Source of the DNA: Omphiscola glabra
Taxonomy: Eukaryota > Mollusca > Gastropoda > Lymnaeidae
Direction: 5' to 3'
Length of the DNA: 64,000 nucleotides
Assembly: GCA_964017045.1 (NCBI GenBank)
Contig: OZ024804.1
Location: 20,012,537 to 20,076,536, forward strand
The notes under the pieces are model-generated. The model was given only the letters and a program-made list of their open reading frames with translations, did no database searches and was not told where the DNA came from. Numbering within the stretch: position 1 is the stretch's first letter; each line of letters starts with the position of its first letter. The position numbers and the translations under genes were made by a program. Shown one piece after another: positions 24,489 through 36,619 of this stretch.

Positions 24489-24589
24489 CTGTGTTCCATT
24501 GAATGTCCCCACCTACCACGAGGTTTTCTGGCAATGGCAACATGTAGCATTAACAAAAACATCAGTGACTGGAATATACCTCGCCACAT
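24489..24589 (-). CDS. Small PPxY-tailed membrane protein A, exon 1: signal peptide
   Basis: Thirty-three codons plus two bases. MWRGIFQSLMFLLMLHVAIA is a typical signal peptide, followed by RKPRGRWGHSMEH. The donor is CACAG/GTGAGC. The GRWGHSME stretch recurs as ERWGHSME in paralogue B. Just upstream, both genes share AAAGAAGAT and GATATCAA before the ATG, behind a CAG that may be the acceptor of a 5' non-coding exon. Confidence 0.8.
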
Positions 24590-24599
24590 GTTGATATCG

Positions 24600-27394
24600 T
24601 CTCTGTTTATCTTCTTTAGTAAATCTGATTTTAAAACTAAAAGATAGATACATGTTTAGACTGTTGTTGTTGTTTTGTTTTCCTTCTTAGAGCCCATCAG
24701 GCAATCATTGAGATAACGTATTTGTTTGAGGGTCTTTTTGTCTTACTCTAAACGCATGGGCGGCACCAGTTAGCCACGCGGAGTGGCGCATTTTTTCACG
24801 AGGAATTTAATAGTCGTTATAAATATGAGGAACTATGTCTTAACTCTAAATGGCTCGGACATTCTTTATTACAATTTAGCTGCAAGTATCATTATTATTC
24901 TTTTTAATATAGCCTTTAGATTTGATCTTTTTTGATCCTACATACATATTATAATGTTCATATTATTAAGTGTTAACCTTCAAAAAATCTCCAAAAGTGT
25001 AGGCCTACATACTTTTTGTTATACAATCTTGAGAAGGTGTCTTAGTTATTACTCTTATCTTATTCGTATAGGAAATTTGGGGCTAAACCCAGAGGAACAT
25101 ATTGAGGAATGAATTTTTTTCACATTAATTCCACAATTGAAAAAAACAACTTTTTGAAATTGTTTAATTATAGCAGACTTCTATCGATCCACGAGCCCAA
25201 TGTTAAGAGGTTTTTGTATTCAGCTCCCAAACAAATCTGTAACTGACTAGTTATTTAACGTTCACAAATATAAGAGCACGTTAGAAACAAATAATACTGA
25301 CACATCATGACAATTTTGAGACAATGAGTTTGAAGTTTTGTGTTTCAAGTTGAAAAAGTAGTATTTATTTATTTTTTTTCATTTAAATGTATTTCATGTC
25401 AATCAAGCACACATGAAAGAAACATTCAGGAAGTATACAGTGGGGGTAAGGAGTAACGAATTGTATTAACATAACATTATTTTTTCTGATCTATGAAACT
25501 AAAATTATAGTGAAATTTAGGGTTCGCTCGAATGGTGAGTTTATGCTCGATTTCCAAAGAAGTTATGTAAAAATAAGTTTATATATATATATATATAAAT
25601 ATATACATATATATATATATATAAATATATATATATAACCGTTTTCTGTAAATCGAACATTTAAAGATAACTTAATCGATAATCATCAACTTATCGCAAT
25701 AGAAATAATCCTTATTTTGACTGCTTGCGTCTAAAATGTGATATCAGAAAATAAAGTTTTCGAACGATTTTATTCTTTTATATTAAAAGAGACCTATAAA
25801 GAGTGATTTTTTGTTTATTTACTGATCTACAATATGCACAAAAACGTAGATTGATTATTTTTAAACAGAAAAAGAAATGCAAACACATTTTTTTAGAAAA
25901 CCTAATGATATATAAAATATTAGAACTCTCATTATTTATTGTTAAATTTTAACCACATATTCGCTCACAGCTTGAATAAATTATTATCCATATAATCATC
26001 GCTAAGATTAATCTGATCGCATACTTCTTCTTTGTAATCCTATGAATTTAATGAGAGGAAAAGCTAGTGAATAAAATAGTAATTTCCAAGAATATATAAT
26101 AAGCATTAAACTTGTATTATCGAATGCACGTGTAAGTATGTCTATAATAACGTGTTCCCTATTTGACTTACCCCTGGGAGCTGTTTTTGTGTTATATTGT
26201 AATATATCATGTCCAGGAGACCTGCATGGCATGTAGTTCAATCATATTTTGGTTAACTTAAACAAGGAATCATTATCTGTGACAAACTAAGTTTAACGAA
26301 TTTGTTAGTATCGTTTTAAAGGTTCACTTTGAGCTGATTTAACTGAGTTACCTCATATTGTATATCATTCCCATATATGTTGAAAATAGTAATACATTCA
26401 ACAGTGTTTTCCAAGGATGTCTGCCTTTGCAAAATATTTTAGAACCTCTGACAATATCTTATCGTGGTTTATGATGCGAGGCCACAGGGTCTGAGGTCTG
26501 TTGTTTAACTCCGTGATGTGTCACGTTCGATCGATAGTCCGAACCTTGGCCTCCATTATCACACAACCGTGGTATGCTTAGCGCCTACTACAGTGTTTCT
26601 TCAAAATGTATAACTAAAAGTAAATGAGTGATATCATAGTTGCTCTAAATGTATAATATATATATATATATATATTTTTTATTTTTTTTCGTAAAATTCA
26701 TATATCTGTCAATTTGTTACCGAACCTTTAAACTATTCAACATTTAACGACTTGCTTTTGCAAATAGAAATTCTCATTTAAAACCATATCATTCTCAGGT
26801 GGATACATTCTGTATGACTCAGTTTAATTGATGCCAATGTTTAATCATAGCCAAAACAGCTAGGATATATCTATGACAATGAAGCTATATTTAACACTAC
26901 TAAAAAATTGAACCAATGAATTTCAGGATGAGAGCGTTTTTTTTAAATTCTTTTTTTTTTTTACATTAGACAATGATAATACATAATGAACTGCTGGATG
27001 ACTAATTACAGCTTATTTTAATGGAAGTTCAAATGATTATGCCACACGTTGGCAGATATCCTTCTTAAAACTCGTTGCTTATGCCCCGAAAACTCTACTG
27101 AAGTCCAGGTCACGGCTTACTTATGATATTTAACGCGCGTGTTAGGGTTTCAGAATTATATGTTATTTGAATTAGCCATATATGACTTTTGCGGCTACTT
27201 TAAAAGATTTTGTTAAGCGAAATCGGGAACCATATTTAATGCATTTGCGAGTAAAATTCAGAGAAAAGTAAAATATACTAGGCGTATAATGTTAAAGTGC
27301 GTAGTTTTCACAGTGTAAACTAGGAGAGAGTTGTGACTAACAATTGATTTAGTAGAATCAGTTGTGCCCAGGGTATGTGCCAGCCCTACCCTAA
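24600..27394. other. Gene-free stretch with TA repeats
   Basis: Nothing coding is seen. It holds (TA)n runs at about 25578-25640 and 26657-26680 and T-rich tracts near 24260-24310 and 26935-26960. A 77-codon minus-strand frame at 26008-26241 has no recognisable features. Confidence 0.4.
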
Positions 27395-27560
27395 TCACAC
27401 TACTGAGTCCAGGCTCTTTCTTCGACGGCGTAGTAAGAATAAGATTACGCCTATGGCAATACAGACTAATATTACAGATATTGTAGTACCGACGATGATG
27501 GATGTTGTATTGGCATTGATAGATGTTGGAGACATTTGACAGGTGTCGGATCTACTATAG
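27395..27560 (-). CDS. Isolated membrane-span exon, partial or broken gene
   Basis: The minus strand encodes a stretch with one cysteine (SDTCQMSPTS), a membrane span (SIIVGTTISVILVCIAIGVI) and a short basic tail RRRRKSLDSVV before TGA. The design (short ectodomain, span, Arg-rich stop) resembles the neighbouring receptors with a nearly absent tail, so it may be the last exon of a tailless family member. Immediately upstream in its sense sits a hAT MITE with a degenerate 8-bp target duplication, which probably cut into the exon or the intron next to it. I found no signal-peptide exon to go with it. It may be a gene remnant. Confidence 0.4.
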
Positions 27561-27735
27561 TAGCTGTCCTCAACCTGTGGGTCACGACCCCTTTGTGGGT
27601 CGAAATAACCGTTCACAAAGGTTGCCTAAGATCATCGGAAAACACATATAGTCTACAGTGTTTCTGGTTTAGTGTCGCCACACCATTAGGAGATGTATTA
27701 AAGGGTCGCGGGACTAGGACGTTTGAGAACCACTG
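27561..27735. mobile_element. hAT-type MITE
   Basis: The inverted ends are ctcaacctgtgggtcacgac at the left and gagaaccactg at the right. The rest carries gggtcgcgg and gtcgccac blocks seen again at 40338-40510. Flanks tactatag and tacttttg match at six of eight positions, as an aged 8-bp target duplication would. It has no coding capacity. Confidence 0.65.
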
Positions 27736-27743
27736 TACTTTTG

Positions 27744-30519
27744 GGACACATTTTTTTTCAAAGGACACACTTAACATAATCCATGTATCTATGCACCAGA
27801 TAAGCACTAAATAAGTCTACTTGATATGAATTTATGTCACCTCTCACTCACTCAACCCGCATGGAGCGTATACTTTCTTACTCCGTATATTCACTTACCT
27901 TTACGGGAAACTCTATTACATGATTTCATACAGTGTTATAGGTCAAAATCTAAACACATGAAGAAAGTTTTATGCGAAGACTGGAGGTCAGTGGTCAATG
28001 AAGTAAATGAATTTCGCGTTGGTTATATACCCGCGTTCCCATTCAACTTCTAACCATTATAACACCTCCCAGTCTCCGAAATCCGTTACATTGTAATTTA
28101 AGTCTAACATCATGATACAAATAATGTCCCCCCTCAAAGCACATTTGCGCGAGTCAAAGTCATACTAAACATGTCTCTCTGAACTGTGTGACCATCTACA
28201 TCCCTTCCTCAACAGGTGACCATTGCCTTAGGGAAGTCACAATTCATGGCCTACGCAGTCTCACTCAATCTTTGATCTGATAAGTATTTGACCATGACGG
28301 TAAAGGTCATCCTTTGACAATATATTAATTTCAGTATGAAATTGTAAGAAATTTCAAAAGAAACTTTAAATGTTTTATGTAAACCCAATAAATGCTTCTG
28401 AAAAAATATATAAATTTACATGTATAGTAGTTTCAAAATGAATTACAATTGTATTATTTCTTTAATCATGTTAACATTTTTTAAAAAAAAGGAATTTTCA
28501 AATCCTTTAAAATATTGATTTTTATTTATCCTATAAGAAAATTTAAAAGAAACAATTTTATTGCTAAAGACGTTAAAACGTATTTTACTGTCTTTAGTAT
28601 AAATTTAATTGTGCATGGGTGAAGAGAGGGCTTAACTCATATCGCTTCATCAACACAATATTTTGATTTATGGTTCTTGGAGTAATAGCATCTTGAAAAT
28701 AAAGAATACAAGTTTAACCAACTTCTTCTAAAACAGTGTACTTGTTTTTAACATCTTCCAGCCTTTAATGCAACCGGCTAACAAAGTGCGCATCATTAAA
28801 TTTACTTGCAATTTTTTATTAATGCTATTATTTACTTCTTTAATTAAAAAAAAAAAATTAACAATAATTAAATGGATGAATTAATCAAGTGAGAAAATGA
28901 AAATAAACAGACAAACGTATGTTGTTCATGTCTTTTAAGACTCTCTTATATCAAATTCCTAAACTGGAAATATATCATTCTTTATATTGAAATTTCATAA
29001 CTGTTCTTACGTACAGTTTATAGACAAAGAAGTAACGTAAATAAACGCACACTTTATTTTATTTAACGTATATTTTAATAATAGACACGAAACAAGAAGC
29101 TGAAAAAAGATCGAAATAGAATTGCCCTGAATTGACATGATGTTATATATGCTGGCAAATATAACTGCTTCAGGGGGAAGAAAAGAAAAACAAGAATGAT
29201 ACAAAAGTGTTGACGTCTTATTTATATTTCTATTAATTTCCTTCGCCAAAGCTTAGTCCAGAATAACCCGATGCCAGACTAGCAATTCTGTTAAATATCT
29301 TTATTTCTCTTTGGCGTGTCGCTTTATTATCACAATTACCTTTTTGAAAATACATAATAAAAAAAACACATTACTAATAATAATTGCTATGTGTCATTAT
29401 TTCAAATTGTCAATATTGTATTTGAATTTTTCAAATTTGAATAGATTTTAGAATAATCTGAAATATATGTGGTATTTTAAAAATTTAAAAGGTATCACAG
29501 TAGCCGTATTAATAAATTGTAAATACATGTACTTATAACCGTTCATTTTTATGTTGTTTTTTTTGTTAAGGGCTTAAGCTGTTTGTGGTTGTGTACATAA
29601 TAATTTGACAGCTCATCGACTAGTTTAGCAGACGTTATGGCGGGCTCCCAAGACATACAACCTTAAGGCCTTACACAACTGATCTCATTCACTGCGTGGC
29701 CCACTTGACACTAAAAGACCCCTTGACATTGTGAATTTATATGGTGCATTCACCTGTAACAGGAAGTAAAATTCAGTACAAACGAATGTGACGTTTAGGC
29801 TAAGCCTTAAGATTAGTTAGGTTTCATTTTACGCTTGAACAATTATTCGAAAATGATATGACGTGCAATTTAAGATGTTTCACATTTAACATTTTTTGGG
29901 GTGTAATATCAGTAATAACACAAATGACTTTTAAACGTTTACAGCGTGTTTTTTGTTCGTGGGTGGGTTATGTACACATATTAGTTGGGCTTTGTCACTG
30001 ACGGCACGTCAATGCACATTCACGTTTAATAAAAAGTGCTATTCGCGTTTCATCTTATTCTCATACAAGTAAATAGCCAGTTAACTGACGGTATAAAATA
30101 AACATTCCCTACATTGTAAATATAATTAGTCATAACACGTAACAAACGCTGCATACATTGTAAAGGTAAATACATACGTTTAAGCCAATATTAATTATTT
30201 GTATGTGTAAAATCCAGCATGCGATGATGTTATACATATTTACAATTGGACTAAATTACACCTCTTAAAATCAACATTGCCTGAAGTTATAGACCATAAG
30301 AAAAGAAAATTAATTATTACTAGGAACGAATGTATTATTTAATGAAATACATCTATTAGTAGTGTCTAGTGTGACATCTTTAATCGTTGCATTGAACGTA
30401 CAGTTAAGCTAACAAGGAAGTGATAATTTTAACATATAAATACAACATATTTTCTACATCACGTAAAGACAGTAAACCTACATATTTAACTAATTTAAAA
30501 GCATTGATATTCCCATAAC
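27744..30519. other. Gene-free stretch
   Basis: The first ~60 bases resemble the flank at 40515-40570 (aacataat, atgcacca, agcactaaataa). The rest is AT-rich with no convincing gene; plus-strand 27826-28053 and minus-strand 29007-29249 frames have no features. At 29757-29776 the minus strand carries ACTTCCTGTTACAG followed by GTGAAT, the same core found in the receptor 5' exons, so a start or spliced UTR exon for an unseen or lost gene could lie here. Confidence 0.35.
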
Positions 30520-31780
30520 TTACGCAATAGAATCACTATGAATGGTTCCTTGTAAGTCATTGCCTATGGTAGGCAGGACATCGTAAGGGTTTTCGATTGC
30601 CTTCTTATTTTCACCAAGTTTAGTATATAGGGTGTCATGTTCTGGGCTTTCGTGTACACTATTCTCAAGTTCATAATATATATGGGCTTTATCATTGGTG
30701 AAGTCTTGTACATAAGTATCACTATGCTCGTTGGTATCATTATAACTGTTAGATATATATTCATTTAGTGGTTTGGGGTTTTCACTTAGACTTGTCGATT
30801 TTCTTTGCCTTTTATCTTCAGTCTCTAAAGTAGCTTCATGTTTTGCGTCTCCCATGGTTAAGGGTTTATTTTTCATCGCAGAATTATCAGTTTTCAAATG
30901 TGCCCTGTGATCAGTTTTGTCGCATAGTATGTCGTTATTTGGATATAAGTCTCCATTGAATTCTTTCAGCTCTTTTTCAAAGTGCATATGTTTGTTGTTA
31001 TTACATTTTACTTTAGAATTATGACAATAATCATTACTTTTATCTTCAGGTTGTTTGGATGCCATGGAAGCACTATTCACTGACTGTCTTAGCCTTGACT
31101 TGACAAAGCAAATGCCAACAATGATAGCAAGGATCAACACGCTAACGCCAACACAAACTCCTATAATTAGAGACATGTTAACGTCGCTCTCAGTTTGATT
31201 ACTACTCCCTAGCATAGATCCAGTAGTTAACATAGTTGTAACTGGGTATGATGCAGACGTTTGAGTTGTATCTATGATATGGCTAGAAAATAAGGTATAG
31301 CTAATTTCTTCTGTGTTTCCTGTATGATTAAATGATGTGAGTCCCGAAGTTAGATTATTTGTTGTGTTTATAGACGTAGATGGTGAAGTTCTGTTAAAAT
31401 ATTTATCAGGGACTGTTGTAGAGTTTGTTAAAAATCCCTGAGTATAATTCTGCGATTTAGATGTAGTTTCTCGTTTGTTTGGAAAAGTAAACTTTTGAGT
31501 TTGAAATGCTGAACAAATACCAACAGTGGCTTCACTAATGTTCAGCGGGTTTTCCAAAGTTATGACAGTCCATGAGTTCCCTGTTGCACATGTCTGGTTA
31601 TCACTCATTCGTGAACATTTAAACACAAAATGCTGAGCGCTGCAGTAGTATGACATTTTGTATCCTGTCAAGTTGTCAACAGCTAACGTTAAGTTGCTGC
31701 CACTGATAATTGATCTGTCAGCAAGTGTATAGTTGACTGAATAACTGACTGTTGAATTGTTGATTAAAGCTTCAACAAAC
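30520..31780 (-). CDS. Receptor R5, exon 2: diverged ectodomain, membrane span and ITAM-like tail
   Basis: With exon 1 (32064-32212) it gives about 469 residues. The acceptor TTTCAG ends at 31781, and GG joined to G keeps the frame. The ectodomain is N-glycan rich and carries the family core as YYC-x8-C-x8-C-x5-W. No R2-like second cysteine group is seen beyond GIC. A long Ser/Thr stalk leads to a membrane span (MSLIIGVCVGVSVLILAIIVG) and FVKSRLR. The tail ends with IYYEL and LYTKL, then ten residues, then YDVL, which matches D-x-x-Y-x-x-L-x10-Y-x-x-L, an ITAM spacing. The stop TAA lies inside a perfect GTAAGT donor (GT at 30523-30522), so a further exon may exist. It has no left-block partner inside the window. 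Confidence 0.8.
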
Positions 31781-32063
31781 CTGAAACATAAAATTAGAAT
31801 TCATAAAAATAAAATAAACATTAAAATCATAGTCCACGATATATATATTCCAATTGTACAATGTTAAATACAAAACATAATTTGGAACGCAAACATATGT
31901 TACTGAATAAAGTACTTGGTTGGTTAATTACTAATTTTTTAAAATATTAACAAGATTTATTTTAATACTTTAAAGTATAGAATAAGTTATATGAAGGGAC
32001 AAAAGTATTTTGAAAATTAATTACATTTTGATATGAAAAGAACAAACAGTAAAACACAGTTAC

Positions 32064-32212
32064 CCAATATATTCAACATCATTGAAGATAATTTCATTCG
32101 TTTCATTTGAATGTATGACCTCATCCTGAATTTCAACAATGAAATCCGCTTTAGAAATTATAAGAAGAAAACTCAGAATTGATGTGGTCACTGATGATCG
32201 TAAAAATTCCAT
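32064..32212 (-). CDS. Receptor R5, exon 1: signal peptide
   Basis: Forty-nine codons plus two bases. MEFLRSSVTTSILSFLLIIS makes a signal peptide, then KADFIVEIQDEVIHSNETNE. The donor is GGGTAACT, weaker than in the other members. Acceptor TTACCAG at 32218-32217 leaves only four untranslated bases, so an upstream non-coding exon is implied. Confidence 0.75.
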
Positions 32213-33347
32213 AGCTCTGGTAATAAATAAATTTCTATTCTGAAATTAATAATAGAAAGAAACACAGATAACAATTTCACACACTTTTAATTTCCAACTT
32301 CAATATGCCCAAATATTTATACACTATGTAAACTGCGACAAAATTTTAAAAAATATTAAAATAAAATAAAATCAGTTTTCAAAACACTATTTCAAAATGA
32401 ACCAAGTGAAATTTCAATAAAACTTTATTTCATATTGCTATAGCAAATTAACTGTACGAATTATTTTTATCCATAAGAAAAATTATTTGTTTCATACAAC
32501 CTTTACGTCTTCTTTCCTTGGCGTCAACGTTCAGTAATGGAACTTATCACTCATTACGCAATATACTTGTTCAAATTAAATATATATATATATTTATGTT
32601 GTTGTTTTTTTTCAAAGAGTCCCTAGAGAAATAAGCGTGCTCCTTTCTTTGGCGTGGGAAAAGGAAAATACATCTTTTTACTTGTATAACATCCGGGAGA
32701 CACGCTTGGTGTTATGAAAGAACATAGCAGGAACTATTTCAGAATGCTCAATGGTTTGGAAGACGATACATGAATGTGTCAATGACTTGTTAAGATGTCT
32801 GAATGGGAAAGTGATTCATTCAGATACCCATCACGCGGTCATCTGCTGTTAGTGATGTCACGTTGGGTTATGTTGTAGTCACTATTATATTCAAAATGAG
32901 AAATATGATAAGTTAAAAAGACGTCTAAATAAGAATAAACAAATATAAATTACTACGTAACACGGTATTGGTGATATCATCGGCTTACTTCTAATTTCTA
33001 TTCATAATGGAATGTATTTATTTATTTTCACGTTATATTTAATAAAATGCATCTAACAATCCCCTTCATTGTGATTGTGGTGTGCGCCAACGTTTACCAA
33101 TACGTTTGAAGAATATTTTGTGAGTGTCGTATCGTTTTGTATTATCATCGAAATGAACAATTTACAACTCTATCATCTCATCCAAATTGTATCTGATCAC
33201 AGATTAATTAAACCATACAATTTCAGGGAGATGTTAAATATATGTTTGTTCTCTATTAAGTTTTTTTTTTCTTGTTTTATTTATTTTGCATACATCTTTT
33301 GTTTAGCACTCGTTTTAAATGAATAAATAAGTTATAAAACTCTAGAG

Positions 33348-33520
33348 CAGGCCTGCACAAAATGTGGCCATCGGGCCGCATGTGACCAGCAGAATTTTTT
33401 TTTGAGGCTCGCAAAGTAACAATTGGTTCTTAAATTAATATTATCTTCTTAAAGTATCCCCCCCCCCCTCTGTCCTATTTTCCTTCGGCCCGCCTTGCAC
33501 TTTGAGTTTGTGCAGGCCGG
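33348..33520. mobile_element. hAT-type MITE with 8-bp target duplication
   Basis: The terminal inverted repeat is caggcctgcacaaa against ccggcctgcacaaa. Flanks ctctagag and ctctagac match at seven of eight. The length is 173 bases with no open frame. The target has TA at its centre, as in Buster-type hAT insertions. Confidence 0.85.
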
Positions 33521-33528
33521 CTCTAGAC

Positions 33529-34941
33529 GCAAATGTATTTTTACAAAATACAAATCAGAGCCATAAATCTTGCTGGTGTAAATCTTCTTTATAGCGAGTT
33601 CTTTCAGTGAACTGATATTCTTATGTTGTTTATGGTTCATTTATTATGTACTAACGCTATAACATACTGTATGACGTAGCGAGCCTCAGCTTCTTAATTC
33701 TAGGTCATACATAAGCGTTACAGTTTTCATGCTATTTTCGTATGCATTAATATTGCTGAGAGGAATAATAATTTTCAATTGGACACATTCATATTAATAT
33801 TATGTAAACACAGTAAAACGGAACGAATGTAACAAAATGATAGAAGAAATTGTTTGACATATTACATTGCAAATTAAAGATGTTTATTGTTTTTAAATCT
33901 TGATTTATATACTCATCACTTCTTTATATACCAATAGTTTAAAATTTATACATACACATTTTGTATCATTTTTAAATTTAGAATTATCCAATTTATCGTT
34001 CATTAACATCATCCGAATATCATTAAAACATTCACTATGCAAGGTTACAAATTTTGATGAAATGCAAAATATTTTCAACGATGTGAACAAAAGTATGAAC
34101 CATAAAACTGATGTACCATCAAAATGCTCAAACATTAAAGGTCTTTTAAGAAGTTATGATATCTTTCCATGGAAAAAATGAACATCAGAGCAATCATAAA
34201 AATCATTACAACAGTCACTCATGGGAAGCTTTAAATGTAATGTTATACTTAACGTGAACTAGTTTCAGTGGCAAAAGTTTTGAAATAATTATAATCACAT
34301 TTGCAACAGTAACAATGATGATATATTTTAATTTTTTTATGATAAGTTTTATTAGACGTTTACAAATCAGTTAATTTTCATTGATAACATTTTATTTCAC
34401 ACAAACCATAACAAATTTAATGTAACGAAAACCTGCAATAATATGGAATTATTTTTTTTCAAAAAATAAATTAGTTTTTTTTTGGTTATAAACATGGCTA
34501 TGTAAATTAAATATAGCACGATAATTTTATAATAGTTAAAATAAATTCGTATTTAATAAAAACACCAATCTAGTATAAAGTTAATTAGACACATGCCCTA
34601 AAAAAGAAAAAAAAATTCTTTGTTTCCGTATAGTGTATTAAGCTTACTACAACTAAGAAAATACTGTTCACATGTTATGTGTTGTTTTTTTGTCGTTGTT
34701 AATTTGCCTATAGGAAAGCGGGACCAACGTCTGGCGCTGCTATATATTTGATATTATTTCTTGACCTAATTAATTTTTTAAAAAGTATTTAAACAAACTG
34801 TTGTTACAAAATATTTGTGTTGATGTCTAAAAAATCGTGAACCAAATAAATTTGCAAACATTTACATTTTAAATGTATTTCAACTTAAAGTAAAAATCAG
34901 TAATGTATTGTTTTACTTTATTTAAATTGACATTATTATTT
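33529..34941. other. Gene-free stretch
   Basis: AT-rich. A 93-codon plus-strand frame at 33900-34181 has no signal peptide, motif or relative in the window. The right end includes the likely 3' UTR of R4. Confidence 0.4.
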
Positions 34942-36214
34942 TCAATGGATTTTTTTCAATTGTTTGATCACCTGGGCATATACGTCATTGGGGGCACCAT
35001 CCACTTGCCCCACATTATCACCTACGTTTTCATCAGATGTATTGCCCCTGTGATTATCATAGTCTGAGGTTGCTCCTAGAGATTTGTGTCCCTTCTTGTT
35101 GATCACTGCTGGCATTACGTTATACGTTTCTGACAACGATCTTGTCTTTTCTCCAAGTGTAGAGTAAGTGTCTGCCAACAATGATCTTGTGTTTTGACCA
35201 AGTGTAGAATAAGTGTTTCCACTGTTGTTAGATGGCTCGCTAGTATATATACCATCATTATTGTTTGCATTGTTAATGTCATGGTGTTGGTCATTTATAG
35301 ACGAATAATCGACAACTGATCCATTAAAAGCTGGATTCGAGAATTCATTTGGTTGCAATTTAAGTTGATCTTTATTAATTTTAGATATATTATCACCTTT
35401 TTCTAAAGCTTCCATTGCATCATTCTCTACACAGGCGTATGTATCAATGTTAAAGTTCACATTTCTACTGCCACAAGTATCAGTACCATCAATATGTGCA
35501 GTAAGTTGATTTACGCGTTTGGCTTTGGCTAAATCTGTTACGTATGCTTTCTGGTCACACACATCTTTATGATTGTGTTGCTTATCCTTAAAAGCGTTCT
35601 CTTTGATGTTATCACAACTGTTTTCTTTCTGTTGGGAATTTTTTAGCTGAGATAGTTTTTGTCTTTTTTTTAAAAACACTAAAAATAAAATGATCACAAT
35701 GATGATAAGTGCCCCTCCCCCAATACTGGCGCCAATTATGACAGGTAAGGAATCATCAGTTGGAGTATTTTTAGAATTAACTGAGTTCGATGGTGAAGGG
35801 TAAGTTGATATAAAGGTTGATTCTGATGTTAAGGTTGATGTTTGAAGAGGTTTTGTATTTTGACACTGTGTATTATTGGGAAATGTAAAAGTTTGCACAT
35901 TATGTGTCAATAAAATACTTTGAACGGGTTGAAACGGACACATCGCAACACATTTTTCAGGACATGTTGATGACGTGTCTGTGTTAATATACAACCATGC
36001 TATCTTAGTTAAGTCACAATTTTTGATATCTTGAAGCCGTGTACATTGAAATACTGTAGACGTAGAAGTGCAAGAAAATTCCTTCAGATTAATATCAGGC
36101 TCTACGTTCTGTGCCATAAAAGTGTTACTAATGTTACTGACCACAGATCCATTATCTCTGTCATATGTTATAGAATATGAATATGTCTTGTTGTCATACA
36201 TCACTGATAAAAGC
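34942..36214 (-). CDS. Receptor R4, exon 2: ectodomain, membrane span and repeated YxxL tail
   Basis: With exon 1 (36447-36607) it gives about 477 residues. The acceptor is GTCAG (AG at 36216-36215), and TG joined to G makes Trp. The ectodomain has FSC-x8-C-x-R-L-x5-C-x6-W, then TCPEKC and AMC, a second cysteine set unlike R2/R6. A short stalk leads to the span (LPVIIGASIGGGALIIIVII) and KKRQK. The tail carries ITIM-like VDYSSI, then YSTL, eleven residues, YSTL, ten residues and YNVM, so two overlapping ITAM-like pairs from an internal duplication of the STLG unit, and a final NDVYAQV shared with R2 and R6. The frame is intact. It is the partner of decayed R1. Confidence 0.85.
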
Positions 36215-36446
36215 CTGACATAAACAATTTTATTTATATTAGTCATTTTTTTAATATTTAAATATGTTCATTTGTTATTATTATTATTTTCAGGTTCATT
36301 TCATAATTACGCTAAATAATATAAAACTAAATTTATGTATTAAACTTTACCGTGAAAATCATTATACGATTATACATTGATAACTTTGACACATCTTTAT
36401 TATTAAATAGTTTATTATTTGTGAAATTAGTTAAGTCAAAACTTAC

Positions 36447-36607
36447 CATAAAAATTGCTGTTGAGTAACATTGATAAATCGAGTATAATTACTTTGGTTA
36501 GAATCAATCAATTGCAAAACAAAATCAACGAATTCGCCTTGAACTTTATATTTTCCACTTAAATTCATACAAAGCGCTAAAGTTATGAGAATACTTTTAA
36601 AATCCAT
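36447..36607 (-). CDS. Receptor R4, exon 1: signal peptide and start of ectodomain
   Basis: Fifty-three codons plus two bases from MDFKSILITLALCMNLSG. It then reads FVDFVLQLIDSNQSNYTRFI with two N-glycan sites. The donor TATG/GTAAGT is strong. R1 carries a ruined copy of this exon. Confidence 0.8.
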
Positions 36608-36619
36608 TACTGAAGTAAA

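Noticed and set aside
26450..26600. tRNA gene or tRNA-derived SINE near cgttcgatcgatagtccgaa
   Set aside because: I could not fold a cloverleaf or place A and B boxes at the right spacing.
33900..34181. 93-codon plus-strand frame
   Set aside because: No recognisable features and an overlapping frame on the other strand of similar length.
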